Shown here: positions 22,312 to 32,030 of the stretch, in pieces
Layout: each line of letters starts with the position of its first letter
Position numbering within the stretch: position 1 is the stretch's first letter
Origin: Pseudoips prasinana
Lineage: Eukaryota > Arthropoda > Insecta > Lepidoptera > Nolidae
NCBI GenBank assembly: GCA_951640165.1
Contig: OX621236.1
Coordinates: forward strand, 31,178,948 to 31,242,947
Length of the DNA: 64,000 nucleotides
Reading direction: 5' to 3'
Position numbers and translations under genes: made by a program
The notes under the pieces: generated by a model
What the model was told of the DNA's origin: nothing
The model's input: the letters and a program-made list of their open reading frames with translations, nothing else
The model's database searches: none

Positions 22312-23250
22312 TAAACAAATTTAATATTTATATTAATAACTTGCTTGTTGAGCTCAGCAGCACTCATGTCGGTTGCCATTTAGACGGAGTTAGTTTAAAT
22401 AATTTAAGTTACGCAGACGAAATGGTGCTGCTGAGCCCCTCAATCGGGGGAATCAGAAAGTTACTCACTAAGTGTGAAAGATACGCTGAAGAGCATGGGC
22501 TAAAATATAATCCCATGAAAAGTGAGATATTGGTTTTTAGAGGGAGAAATAAAAGTCCCTCAAATGTCCCGCCCGTAGAACTGAATGGTTTACCTTTGAA
22601 CCAGGTGTCACAATTTAAATATTTGGGCCATATTGTTACGGAGGATTTAAAAGAAGACTTAGACATGGAGAGAGAGCGTAGGGCGCTGGCTGTGAGGGGA
22701 AACATGCTGGCACGCAGGTTTGCTGCTTGTTCAGCACCGGTTAAAATAACACTTTTTAAGGCGTTCTGTCAAATATTTTACACCTGTAGTTTGTGGGCTA
22801 ATCATACCCAAAAAGCAGACAGCGCACTGCGCATTCAATACAATAACGCCTTCAGGGCGCTGTTGAGGCTTCCACCTTACTGTAGTGCGTCAGGGATGTT
22901 CGCGGATGACGCACACTGACGATTATTTCGCGATCATGCGCAAAAAAGTGGCATCAGTTATACGCAGATTGAGGGGAAGCAGCAATAGCATTCTGAAGGT
23001 GTTTGCAGAAAGGATTGAAGGGCCTACAATGGATAGATTTATCAAGCTTCATGTCAGACATGGGACTTGATAAATCTTCCTCTAATCTTGGCTGTTTATT
23101 ATTTTATTGTGTATTTGTGTTGTTATTTTTGTACCTATGTGTGTCTAAGTGTTACATACTAACATAGTTTTTAAGTTTGTACTGATTACTAACATGCTAT
23201 GGGCCGTCGATGCCTGAAAATAAACGATTTTTATTTTTATTTATTTATTA
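22312..23250 (+). pseudogene. Jockey/CR1-type LINE, 3' half
   Basis: Reverse-transcriptase palm and thumb sequence runs from KFNIYINNLLVELSSTHVGC through YADEMVLLSP (the YADD box, with Asp changed to Glu), YAEEHGLKYNPMKSEILVF and VSQFKYLGHIVTEDLKEDLD to LRIQYNNAFRALLRLPPYCS. A frameshift near 22912 separates it from a C-terminal piece ending at 23068-23070. The 3' untranslated part ends near 'ctgaaaataaacgattttta', consistent with an AATAAA signal and a T/A-rich tail. It is 5'-truncated, as usual for LINEs, and faces a relative on the opposite strand. Confidence 0.8.
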
Positions 23251-24719
23251 TTATTTTAAAAAGAGCGATCTTTACCCCCAAGCTACACCTCGCGAATCTG
23301 CGTGCCAACATGTTACAGCGGACTGCCATCGCTCTTCTCTCCCTTTCGATGTCAGTGTCATCTTTTAAATCCTCGGTAACCACATGGCCGAGGTATTTAA
23401 ACTCGCTCACTCTTCGAAGAGCGTGTGCGTTAAGCAGCACAGGTGACACAACCCTCAGTTTACGACCCTTGGCTTGAAATACCAGGAGATCACTTTTTTT
23501 AAATTGTACAGGAGACCGTGTACCCTCGCATACTCCTCACACACGCTTATCAGCTTCCTGAGAGCAGCTTTTGATGGTCAGAGCAACACCATATCGTCTG
23601 ACTAATACTATTGATACAGTGACCATCAATTGAGCATCCTACACCGGTGTCGCTCAGCTCAACAATCAGCCCGTTCACGTACAAGTTGAAGAGTGAAGGC
23701 GAGGTTAACCCCCCCTGCCTCACCCCACATTTCAACCCGTACTCGTCAGAAAGTTCACTTAGGCATTTGACCAGGTTAGTTTGGTGGCCATACCAATATT
23801 TAATAATAATAATATCTAGGGACATATCTTAACTGCGCATTCTGTCGAAAGTCCTGGCCTAAAGCCAAACTGTGCGTCATGCGAATTGAGGTGTTTTTTC
23901 AGTTGTTTCTCAAGCAGACCATCAAGCACCGTAGCTGTGGTTGTAGCTAATGATATCGGGAGGTAGTTGCACTTATCGGAATTATCTCCAGTCTTGTTTT
24001 TAATTATCGGCACTACCACCGTCTTCATCAGCCTACCTGGCAGGTAGGAATGCCTTATACATAGCGTCAATAACAGCCCTAAAAGCCTTGGGAGATGTGG
24101 CCCCGCATGCTGAAAATGCTCGATACTGAGGCCGTCGTGTCCGGTCGACTTTCCTCGAGTCATGCACTTTATTATTAGAGCCACTTGTTTTGCTGTGACA
24201 CGCTCAGGCACCTCTGACACGACGATCTCAGCATCCTTGGTCTGGTCACCTTTTAGTGGAGACTCCACTTGAAAGTGACATTTAAACATGTCAGCAATGT
24301 CTTTTGGATCGCTGATGCCGTTGATACTGACAGGGAGGCCAGACTTTGGGTTCAAATGTTTAGTTTGCTGCCAAAATCCTTTAAAATCTTTATTTTTGTA
24401 TTTGGCAGCTAAAATATTCACTTTTATTTGTTCTTGGTGACTCTGACAGTAATGTAGCGCACTTTTGAATTGTTTTCTTGTGTTATACATTTCATTATTA
24501 ATATTACCACTACTAGGTCGACCATCGCACACCCAGGTTAAAAACTTCCCTGTGAGCATCACGAACATACTTGTTCCAGCCGACAATATGAAGACCGCGG
24601 TGTCGACCGCCACTACCTACATAGATGTCCACAGCAGCCTCCTGTAACACTGCTACAATGTCACCATAAAGCGCATCTATCGCTGCCAAGTGATCCTTGC
24701 CATCATATACACTGCACAT
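23237..24719 (-). pseudogene. Jockey/CR1-type LINE, central part, opposite strand
   Basis: Reading down from about 24613, landmarks are KDFKGFWQQTKHLNPKSGLP, the linker IKCMTRGKSTGHDGLSIEHF, PGRLMKTVVVPIIKNKTGD, PISLATTTATVLDGLLEKQL and DAQFGFRPGLSTECA. Frame breaks follow before KCGVRQGGLTSPSLFNLYVN. The YADD box is lost to what looks like a 4-base deletion (about 23600). The stretch from VSEFKYLGHVVTEDLKDDTD to CSLGVKIALFK closely matches the plus copy. The gene stops abruptly at about 23250, so unusually the 3' end is missing. Confidence 0.8.
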
Positions 24720-25165
24720 ACTATGACTACAGTGTTGGAAATCTTGAGGGAAGCCAAATTCCCTTAGTTTATTGTTACAATATTTTGTATATTGTTCGGT
24801 TTGACTTAAGTCCCTGTTACCTCATAGAACTTTATTTGTTTTGGTGAGCTGTGGTCTACTGATCCGACTAGCTGACTTCAGGTTACATTGTATATCAATT
24901 TAGTGATCTGACCAGAAATTATGAAATCACTTTACTAACTAGATCGAAGTCCTCCTGGCATTACCTCGTTTGGTTTATAAATAGAATCAGAGTATAAAAG
25001 ATAACCATTTATATTCCTCTTGGATACATACCTACACTCAAGATGAAGCCGTTATGCACTCAATGTTCATTGCAGTATTCAAATTCTAAAGAAATTTTCA
25101 TATTTAATTATAAAAGTCATCACAAAGGTACAAGAAAATAAATTAAAATCGTAATATATTATCAA
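24720..25165 (+). other. Stretch with a TATA-like motif and a short frame
   Basis: TATAAAAG at 24993-25000 is followed 43 bases later by an ATG at 25043 that opens a 32-codon frame (25043-25141) beginning MKPLCTQCSLQYSNSK. This could be the first exon of a small gene with a possible donor (AAAG/GTACAA, near 25127), but the protein is not recognised and no second exon is seen. Otherwise the stretch is AT-rich. Confidence 0.2.
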
Positions 25166-25271
25166 CTAGCTGTGCCCGCGACTTCGTTCGCGTGGATGTC
25201 GGAACTTAACAATGTATTTTTTAGTGCAAAGCGCTGTGGGAGGATACCGAAACAATTTTTTTTAATTTAAT

Positions 25272-25916
25272 TTAGTACATCTTTATTTCACCTGTGGAAC
25301 CATCTGGAGCGTACACAAAAACGTTATTGGGGTTGTTTACGCGTGAAAGAGCTGCGTATAGTTGACCATGGGAAAAGAATCCAAGACTTAGGTCCCCCCC
25401 CGCAACGGATAATGTCTGGCGCTGAGCTTTATTAATCGTCATGGCATAACAGAGACTGACTGGGAATCGCACTGGTTTGAAAGAGAAAGGAAAGTTTTTA
25501 GGAATTATAGGTATCCTTGGAATAAAAACAATAACTCCGGCGCCGCAACCTGTTAATATTTCAGCTTCGATAATGTTTTGCTGCAGATTTGTGACTTTGA
25601 GCCGAGTGCCGTTACAAAGTTTGGGAGGACATAAATTTCTGAGGAGAATTATTGGTACACCGATTTTTAAAACTATTTTGTGGGCTGGAAGTCCGGGTGT
25701 GCTGAGGGAATCCAAAAATTCTACCGGGTACTGCGTGGCGTCATCTTCTTCCATAACTGTATTAATTGAGCTATATTCTTTACTATTCCCGGACGCATGA
25801 GTCAATATTTTGAAATTATTTGCCGCAGCTTGGACATTGCGGGGAGTCAAAATAGCTCGCTGACATACCCAAGAACCAGCTTGATTTCCCATGTTTGTGG
25901 TATCTACCACAAACAT
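25272..25916 (-). pseudogene. Helitron PIF1-like helicase, C-terminal segment
   Basis: From about 25896 the frame encodes GSWVCQRAILTPRNVQAAAN, PAHKIVLKIGVPIILLRNLC, NGTRLKVTNLQQNIIEAEIL, FPVSLCYAMTINKAQRQTLS and GQLYAALSRVNNPNNVFVYA, ending at 25272. These are the conserved C-terminal motifs of the Helitron PIF1-family DNA helicase, which unwinds DNA during rolling-circle transposition. In the motif usually KxQGQT the Gly is Arg here. The first residues of the open frame are not helicase; they arise from the inverted duplication at 25871-25936. About 200 residues of good quality remain. Confidence 0.85.
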
Positions 25917-25936
25917 GGGAAATCAAGCTGGTTCTT
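25871..25936. repeat. Perfect 32-bp-arm palindrome inside helicase sequence
   Basis: AAGAACCAGCTTGATTTCCC starts the left arm (25871-25902) and its exact reverse complement occupies 25905-25936, with only TC between. The left arm belongs to the helicase coding sequence (NQAGSW on the minus strand); the right arm is an extra inverted copy sitting at the junction with a deleted region. The structure suggests an inverted duplication made during the same event that deleted the intervening helicase. Confidence 0.95.
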
Positions 25937-26518
25937 CCTTGGAGATCCGCACACAGAAGAAATTAGCTCCTGCTGGGTGTAACGTAAGAGCAGAGATTAC
26001 CAATCAAAATAACTTTTCCATCTTCTTGTACCGGGTATGTGCCATCGCCTAATTTTTACAATAAATTGGCAAACTCCTGTGCATTTTCGCAGCCTCTGAC
26101 TGATCGGGTTCCCTCCTATACTTCTAACTATCTCTTGAATAGCTAATAATGACCTGTTGTGACAAATTTCACGTACCCTGTCAGGAATTTCTCCTTCAGT
26201 ATTTAGTTGTACATGTATCATAAAATCTTCAGCAAACTTGTCATGGTACTTTTGCCATAACTGGTTAGCACCCGATAACGCACAAAAGGTCAATAAGATG
26301 GCAAACAAATGTCGCAAGCGATGTGGACTATCGCTCACGCATGCTTCCGCTAGAGCGTCATCCCAATGCTTACCTCCATCTAATAAATGGCGTGCTCGGC
26401 AAGCGGCCTGGTATGTGGGATGTTTAATATCATCCACTTTACGGAGCTCAGCAAAAGACGTAGGTCCACGCACTACATGGACCAGACTGTGGGATGAACT
26501 CACACGTGAGCACGCCAC
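25937..26518 (-). pseudogene. Helitron helicase-associated central segment
   Basis: The minus strand encodes VHVVRGPTSFAELRKVDDIK, HPTYQAACRARHLLDGGKHW, SPHRLRHLFAILLTFCALSG and LWQKYHDKFAEDF. After a frame change it reads LGDGTYPVQEDGKVILIG and FFCVRISKE. This is the region that precedes the helicase core in Helitron proteins. The Walker A motif and neighbouring helicase motifs are missing between this part and the C-terminal segment. Confidence 0.75.
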
Positions 26519-26835
26519 GTGAACCTGCCCGCCTTCCTTAAGTCAATTCCAGCTAACTTGAGAGTTGGACTTTGCGATTTGTTGATGGTTATCGCGACAC
26601 ACACTTTTATAGGGAACTACAGTATTTCAAACTGAAAAGGGAGATCATTTGGCACTAACGGAATACGTGACACGAACACTGTTTCTCCCTGGGCGGATCC
26701 AGGCATAATAGTAGCCTCTAGAACACGATGCTAAGTTTGGACTTGAAGCCTAGTGCCGTTGCAAAGATTAGGTGGCTTCAAATTACTCGTAACCATTATA
26801 GGTATACCCACACGCAACATACATCGCCTATTATA
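26519..26835 (-). pseudogene. Second Helitron helicase C-terminus, upstream and out of order
   Basis: Minus-strand pieces LCNGTRLQVQT, ETVFVSRIPLVPNDLPFQFE, AITINKSQSPTLKLAGIDLR and GQVHVACSRV repeat the C-terminal helicase motifs already present at 25272-25896, with in-frame stops. The ending VACSRV runs directly into the central segment (HVVRGPTSF). C-terminal sequence thus lies upstream of central sequence, a permuted order. It probably derives from a neighbouring copy. Confidence 0.7.
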
Positions 26836-27240
26836 CGCCCTTAGGGTTGGAAATTCCTAAAATCCTGAACTATATATTTTTATTTTTAACGGAAAGGCCA
26901 AATACCAATTTTCATGCTTTTCACTTAAAAAATTACACACTTTTCATACAAACTTACATCCCCTATTTTACGCCCTTGGGGTGGAATTTCCAAAAATTCT
27001 AAAATATTTATTTTTATTTTTAGTTGAACTACTAAATATAAGTTTCAATGCCTTTAACTTCACTAATGACGGATTTTCATACAATCTTTCATTCTCAATT
27101 TTACCCCCTTAGGGTTAGTATTTCCAAAAACTCTTCCTTAGTGAATGCATACGTCATAAAAAGTACCTACCGGCAAAATTTCTACTACAAAATGTCTCTA
27201 ACCCCAGCCGTTCAGGCTGTGCGTTGATAATATGTCAGTC
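26814..27240. repeat. Degenerate tandem repeat of about 131 bp
   Basis: Three units share 'ttttacgcccttggggtgg' followed by 'aatttccaaaaattct', at about 26825, 26958 and 27090, with T-rich spacers. The array ends in 'ccagccgttcaggctgtgcg' and TCAGTCAGTCAG near 27238. Arrays of this type lie at or near Helitron borders in Lepidoptera as far as I recall; association here is by position only. Confidence 0.6.
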
Positions 27241-28064
27241 AGTCAGTTTCCTCTTTTACATAGGTAGTTTAAAATTAAATTATAACAAATCCAACCTTCT
27301 ACATAATTCAATTTGCCCAAAGAAAACAGATTTTTTAAATAACCAATTTTGGACAACGACATACTTCTAGGCAACCAAGACCTTATTTCGAAACAATTCA
27401 AAACATTCAAAACCCTACGTAACTCATGCAATCAGCAAACACGGGCAAATCATAACACCGCGAGTCAAAAGAAATGCACAACGACATCTATCGAAATAAA
27501 AATAATCTATTAACCTAGTTCATTCAGAAAAGAGATGTCATAATAATATGCACAGTGACATCTATCGGACAGTTAGGTAGTTCAACTATAAACATTAGTT
27601 CATCTTGAAGTAACGAAATGTGTGTTATTTTTCTTCATGATTACTTTAAAATTTAATATATTTTGATAGACTGTACCGATTGCAATAAAACAAAAACTAA
27701 ATGTTACCTCAAGTTTCGCTCAATCGTTGTGTATAAAAGTTATCTACATTGCTTTCGTATATTTTACGTGATACCCGAACATATAAACAGACAAACAGAC
27801 AAAAATTTTAAAAATGCTGGAAATGGGTTCTATTGGTTGTTCTTTAATACCCTGGCTATTTTTTTTGGATTTTCTTTTATGTACAAAAATTATTTTTCTA
27901 CAGATTTATTATATGTATAGATAGATGAGTCAATGTATTTATTTATGAATGAGACATATTTTTCAAAAATCCAACGCAAAACGCAAAATGGTTGGCAGGA
28001 AGCTTTTAGCGATACGGCCGCTTATAGTACTTGGATTTTATTAACCTAATGTCTATTTCTTTTT
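27241..28064. other. Unassigned stretch
   Basis: AT-rich. The phrase 'tgcacaacgacatctatcg' (about 27476) has a diverged direct copy (about 27550). The rest shows no supported feature. Confidence 0.4.
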
Positions 28065-28693
28065 AGGGTTCCGTAGCCAAATGGCAAAAAACTGAACCCT
28101 TATAGATTCTTCATGTCTGTCTGTCTGTCCGTTCGTAAATCACAACCACTTTTTTCGAAACTATAAGAACTATACTGTTCAAACTCGGTAAGTAGAATCA
28201 CCGCATTAAGATTTACACACAAAAATAGAGAAAAAAATAATTGGGATTCCCATACTAAGAACTGAAATCAACTAAACACCTAAATCTTCTTTTTCATACG
28301 ACATGTCTATGGATCTATGGATAGGTCTACAAAAATTCAATTGAGGTTTCTAATATATATTTTTTTTCTAAACTGAATAGTTTGCTCGAGAGACACTTCC
28401 AATGTGTTAAAATGTGTCCCCCTCTGTAACTTCTAAAATAAGTTAGAATAATAAAAATAAAAAAATAAAAGGTGTACATTACCGCCGAAACTTGCAAACT
28501 TCCACCGAAAATTGGTTTGAACGAGATAAAGTTAGTACCTATATTTTTTTTAATACGTCATAACTTGTAAACCGCAATTTACCTTCCATTCAATCAACTC
28601 AAATATAATAATAAATAAAAAAAAATACATTATGTTACTAGCTGCTACGGAACCCTTCATGGGCGAGTCCGACTCGCACTTGGCCGCTTTTTA
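28065..28693 (+). mobile_element. Dispersed repeat bounded by GGGTTCCGTAGC inverted ends
   Basis: AGGGTTCCGTAGC (28065-28077) is matched by GCTACGGAACCCT (28644-28656). The unit contains CTGTCTGTCTGTCC and ends in 'gagtccgactcgcacttggc' followed by CGCTTTTT. This is a very common lepidopteran repeat by recognition. A fragment of its start occurs at about 32875 ('agggttccgtaac'). No coding capacity is seen. Confidence 0.55.
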
Positions 28694-28906
28694 ACCAACT
28701 TCAAAAGGAGGAGGTTCTCAAGTTCACTGTTTTTTTATGTATGTACACCGATTACTACGTGATTTGGTCCCATCAAAATTTTACATAGTTTTGCCCGGTA
28801 GTTTTAATTTTATGAACATTTTTGTATGAAAGTATTTGTACATTCGTATCTACTGTATTAATGTACTGCTAACATAACCTAACATGAAATATACTCGTGA
28901 GTGATC
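28694..28906. repeat. Short repeat piece beginning 'aaaaggaggaggttctcaag'
   Basis: The segment begins with a phrase that I recognise as a frequent lepidopteran dispersed repeat. There is no second copy in the window to define its ends. Confidence 0.35.
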
Positions 28907-29245
28907 TCAGAAAGGTTCCTGTATTTTTATTGGGTTTAGCCCCACCCAATTACTTATAAAGGAAGTAGTTTCACTTCCTTCCAGAGCAATGTGGGAAACA
29001 AAAGTATAAAACGAGGTTAGAGACGCATAAAACGAGAGAATTTTAACTAGAACAGCCAGTTTTAAAAGCTCCGTGGGTATAGTTGAAATGTCACATTGAG
29101 TGAGCAACAACTACTCCAGATTGTAAGCATTTAACATAATGTCACGTTCGCTTAGGCAAAGAGCACACTCCCAAAGAATGTGGTAGGCGGTTCGTTCATA
29201 TTCGCAATAGGATGTTGAGCAAAGATAGATTCATTAAGGTACTAA
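28907..29245 (-). pseudogene. LINE ORF2 C-terminal fragment with His-Cys knuckle
   Basis: The minus strand from about 29245 encodes STSYCEYERTAYHILWECAL then LSERDIMLNAYNL, followed by the C-terminal tail to 28907 after an in-frame stop. The spacing of Cys, His and Cys (ExTxxHILxEC) marks the end of Jockey/R1-like ORF2 proteins. A same-strand relative lies at 47440-47830. Only the last 100 or so residues survive. Confidence 0.65.
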
Positions 29246-31346
29246 TTTGAAACTTAACAGTAATATTTACAATTTACGTGCCCAGTAAATAAAACAATAA
29301 TAAATATTTCATGCAAGTGGCTAACCTTTGTTGAGTCTATCCTCAATGCTATTCATTGATCATGTCATCATTTATTGGTCTAAATGGCTTGAAAATGTTT
29401 TACAACGTTTCTCGCGTACAGCTCATTGTATGTCTTTGAACCTGTGTACTGACTGTTCTATACGCTTGAAACAAGAGTTGGCTTTCTAGCAAATTACGGC
29501 GAGCAACCCCGATAGTAGTCTTATAAGCTCACAAAAGTGTCATTACATATACAGCCTCCTTCTAACCTCCGATGACCTGTGGCGACCTAATAACGCCCAG
29601 AATCACGACATTAACTGTATAATGCTACTGCCTGGGTTCGCATTGCTGAAATGTAGGTACTGCTGGTCTGCTTATAGAGCAAAAAAAATGGTATAGCATA
29701 GCGTTCTTTTTGCTCTAAAAGGTTGATACCGTTTAGCATTACTAAGAGATCTCCTATATGAGTTCCTAGCATTAGAGCCCCAAAAGTGTCCCATAAAGGT
29801 TATTACGTGAATTTAATTTGACCTTTTAGTAGCCACGTAAATGTTGGCGTCGTTAGTTGCACTTTGTTATCAAACAAAACAAACGTGTTCGTTAGAATAA
29901 CTTTTAAACAATCGTGTTTTTCAACGAAAGGTGCATAGTGCGGAAAATGGATAGAAAATAATAACATGCTTGAATAAACCTTAGTGCTGGATCAATTTTA
30001 CGAACAAGAGAGAATAGGATGTGTGACATAAAATTTAATTGTGTGCTGAGCAAGCTTTGAACGCGAATGGTTTTATTATACCTACCTGTAAGAAAGGGTT
30101 TTGGTTTTATTTCCTACTGGCGGAAACGTGATGGGTTTGTTAACTTTACGTCGCGATGAAGTGCACTTTTATAACCCATCCTCATGCCTACTAATTGTGT
30201 GATTTTACGGAATGAGGTAGCACAGCTTTGCAAGGTGTAAGTACTATAATTTACTTTGCTATATTGTATGTATGATAGATGCTATTATTTATATTGAGAA
30301 ATCGGTAATTATAGCTGAGCCCTTATTTTCTTAGATTCCGTAATCACGATTAAAAAGATCAAACATCTGGATCGAAGTTTTTGATAACATTAATGTCCTT
30401 ATAAAACAGATTGCTTTTATGACAAGACCACCTATTAAATTAATATTATTGTTGTTTATTTTTCTCGATGCTAAATTATTTTACCCAATAAAGTGTACTT
30501 ACTTACTTGACATAGTATCGAGAGATATTTAATAAATCTATTTACACATAAAAATATATAATAAGTCATTTATTCATATGACTTCTTCAGCATCAGTTAG
30601 TGGAGTAACATATATATTTTGTTATTTTATCTACGTGTTAAATAACTGATGTTCTATATTTTGTTGAAACAGTATCTATATAATAATTTTGGGAAATTTA
30701 CCAACTATGAAATCGGGCACGGATGAGCATGATATGACTCCACACAAAGCGTATAAAATAAATATATTAATTCAACTAAGCGTTACTAATTGTATCAACG
30801 TGATTACACTCCTACACACCGTCCTAATGGAAACATTCCAGGATTTAAAAATCTGAATAATTACTCTATTTAAAAGAGATACATAAAGGAAATTAATTGA
30901 GTCTTTCAAAGCAATTTAATAAAAAAGTGTCTTTTTTGTATAATCGTATCCACACAACAACTACTTAGGCAGACTGGAATAAATATACATTTTACAGATT
31001 CTATTGTATTAACATTTTTTGCTCCATATTTTCCCCAAATTGAAGTAGTTAATAGTCTGCTGACAATGATTAATAATCACAATAAAATATTAACTATTTA
31101 GAAGTATTATAATTCAAATTGAAATTTAATTTCACTTCACCCTGACTTTTGTGCAAAGTCACACATAATTTTGAACTTAAAACACCATAACACGATACCT
31201 ATCCTAATATCCACCTTTTTAATGTAAGCTCTTCCCAAGTTCGCTATACATCGTTCGGTAAACCAATGTTCCTCACCCCAACCACATTTTCCAAGTTACC
31301 CGGTCCGAAATTTTAATTAATATCATTACACAGTAGGACCTCTTAA
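29246..31346. other. Unassigned stretch
   Basis: Two kilobases of AT-rich sequence with no supported gene. AGAGCAAAAA (about 29680) and TTTTTGCTCT (about 29708) form a weak hairpin. No repeat family is recognised. Confidence 0.4.
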
Positions 31347-31571
31347 TTATTTAGCAATATCGCGCGATTTGCACGCGAGCACAAAAGTCTCATTTATTAC
31401 AGGACCCATTTGAGCAAACAGCGCTGTAAATTGCGCCAATTTGTTTGTCACGGGCGTTCTGGCGCAAAATATTGCTGCGCCAACAGGCCATTGTTTGAGA
31501 AGTTCCGCTGCGCTGTTAGCTAGGGGTTCGAGATTAGAATGTCGGTAGGCAGAATAGAATAGATTAGGCAT
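31347..31571 (-). other. GC-richer island, coding or conserved non-coding
   Basis: A block of about 190 bp rises above its AT-rich surroundings and has a 74-codon minus-strand frame including AELLKQWPVGAAIFCARTPV and NKLAQFTALFAQMGPVINET. I do not recognise the protein and find no good splice sites. The adjacent TAATTAAG and TTTATTAC strings could equally suit a homeodomain-bound regulatory element. It matches no repeat elsewhere in the window. Confidence 0.3.
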
Positions 31572-31925
31572 TTTTCAATGAATTAACACCCATACTTCTC
31601 ACTACATCTTGACCTGAACTTTTGATTTCAAAACATTCTATATTAAAAATATTGGAAATCTGATACAATAATTGTCAGCACCAATTAATTGTTGCCAATA
31701 TTTTTTAAGCCAATTACAATGCTATTAGCTTCTTATAACGATAAATGAAGAAGCAAAAAGCTAAGGAATTTGTAAATAGCCAAGAGAAACGAAAATATAG
31801 ATGATGTAAAAGGCGTTTTTAGTAAGTCTATTCTTATATAGACACACGTATAAAGAACTGAGGCATAAGATTTAAATGAAAAAAAGGTAAGATATAAGAT
31901 AAATAAGTAGTTAGTGGAGTCTACG
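31572..31925. other. AT-rich stretch, nothing recognised
   Basis: No gene, repeat or structure is supported here. Confidence 0.45.
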
Positions 31926-32030
31926 TGTGCTATGCCCCGCCTATTGCCTCTTCAGTTTGGCAATTCTTCGAACTATGTCGGTTATTTTGGTCCATCTGAG
32001 GTCTTCCACGTCTCTGTTCCGTTTGTCGTC
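31926..32030 (-). pseudogene. RTE retrotransposon fragment
   Basis: The minus strand 'gaattgccaaactgaagagg' and neighbours match the RTE C-terminal region AQRIAKLKGQWAGHIA found at 13990-14050. It is about 100 bp long and diverged. Confidence 0.6.

Larger units (their letters stand above)
25166..26835 (-). mobile_element. Autonomous Helitron relic, scrambled
   Basis: The minus-strand 3' end is well formed: CGCG stem, GCGGGCACAG and CTAG (25166-25169), followed by T. The helicase frame ends only about 100 bp before it, as in autonomous Helitrons. Upstream, however, helicase segments appear in a non-native order and no Rep nuclease domain is present. The element is therefore a rearranged, incomplete remnant. 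Confidence 0.75.
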
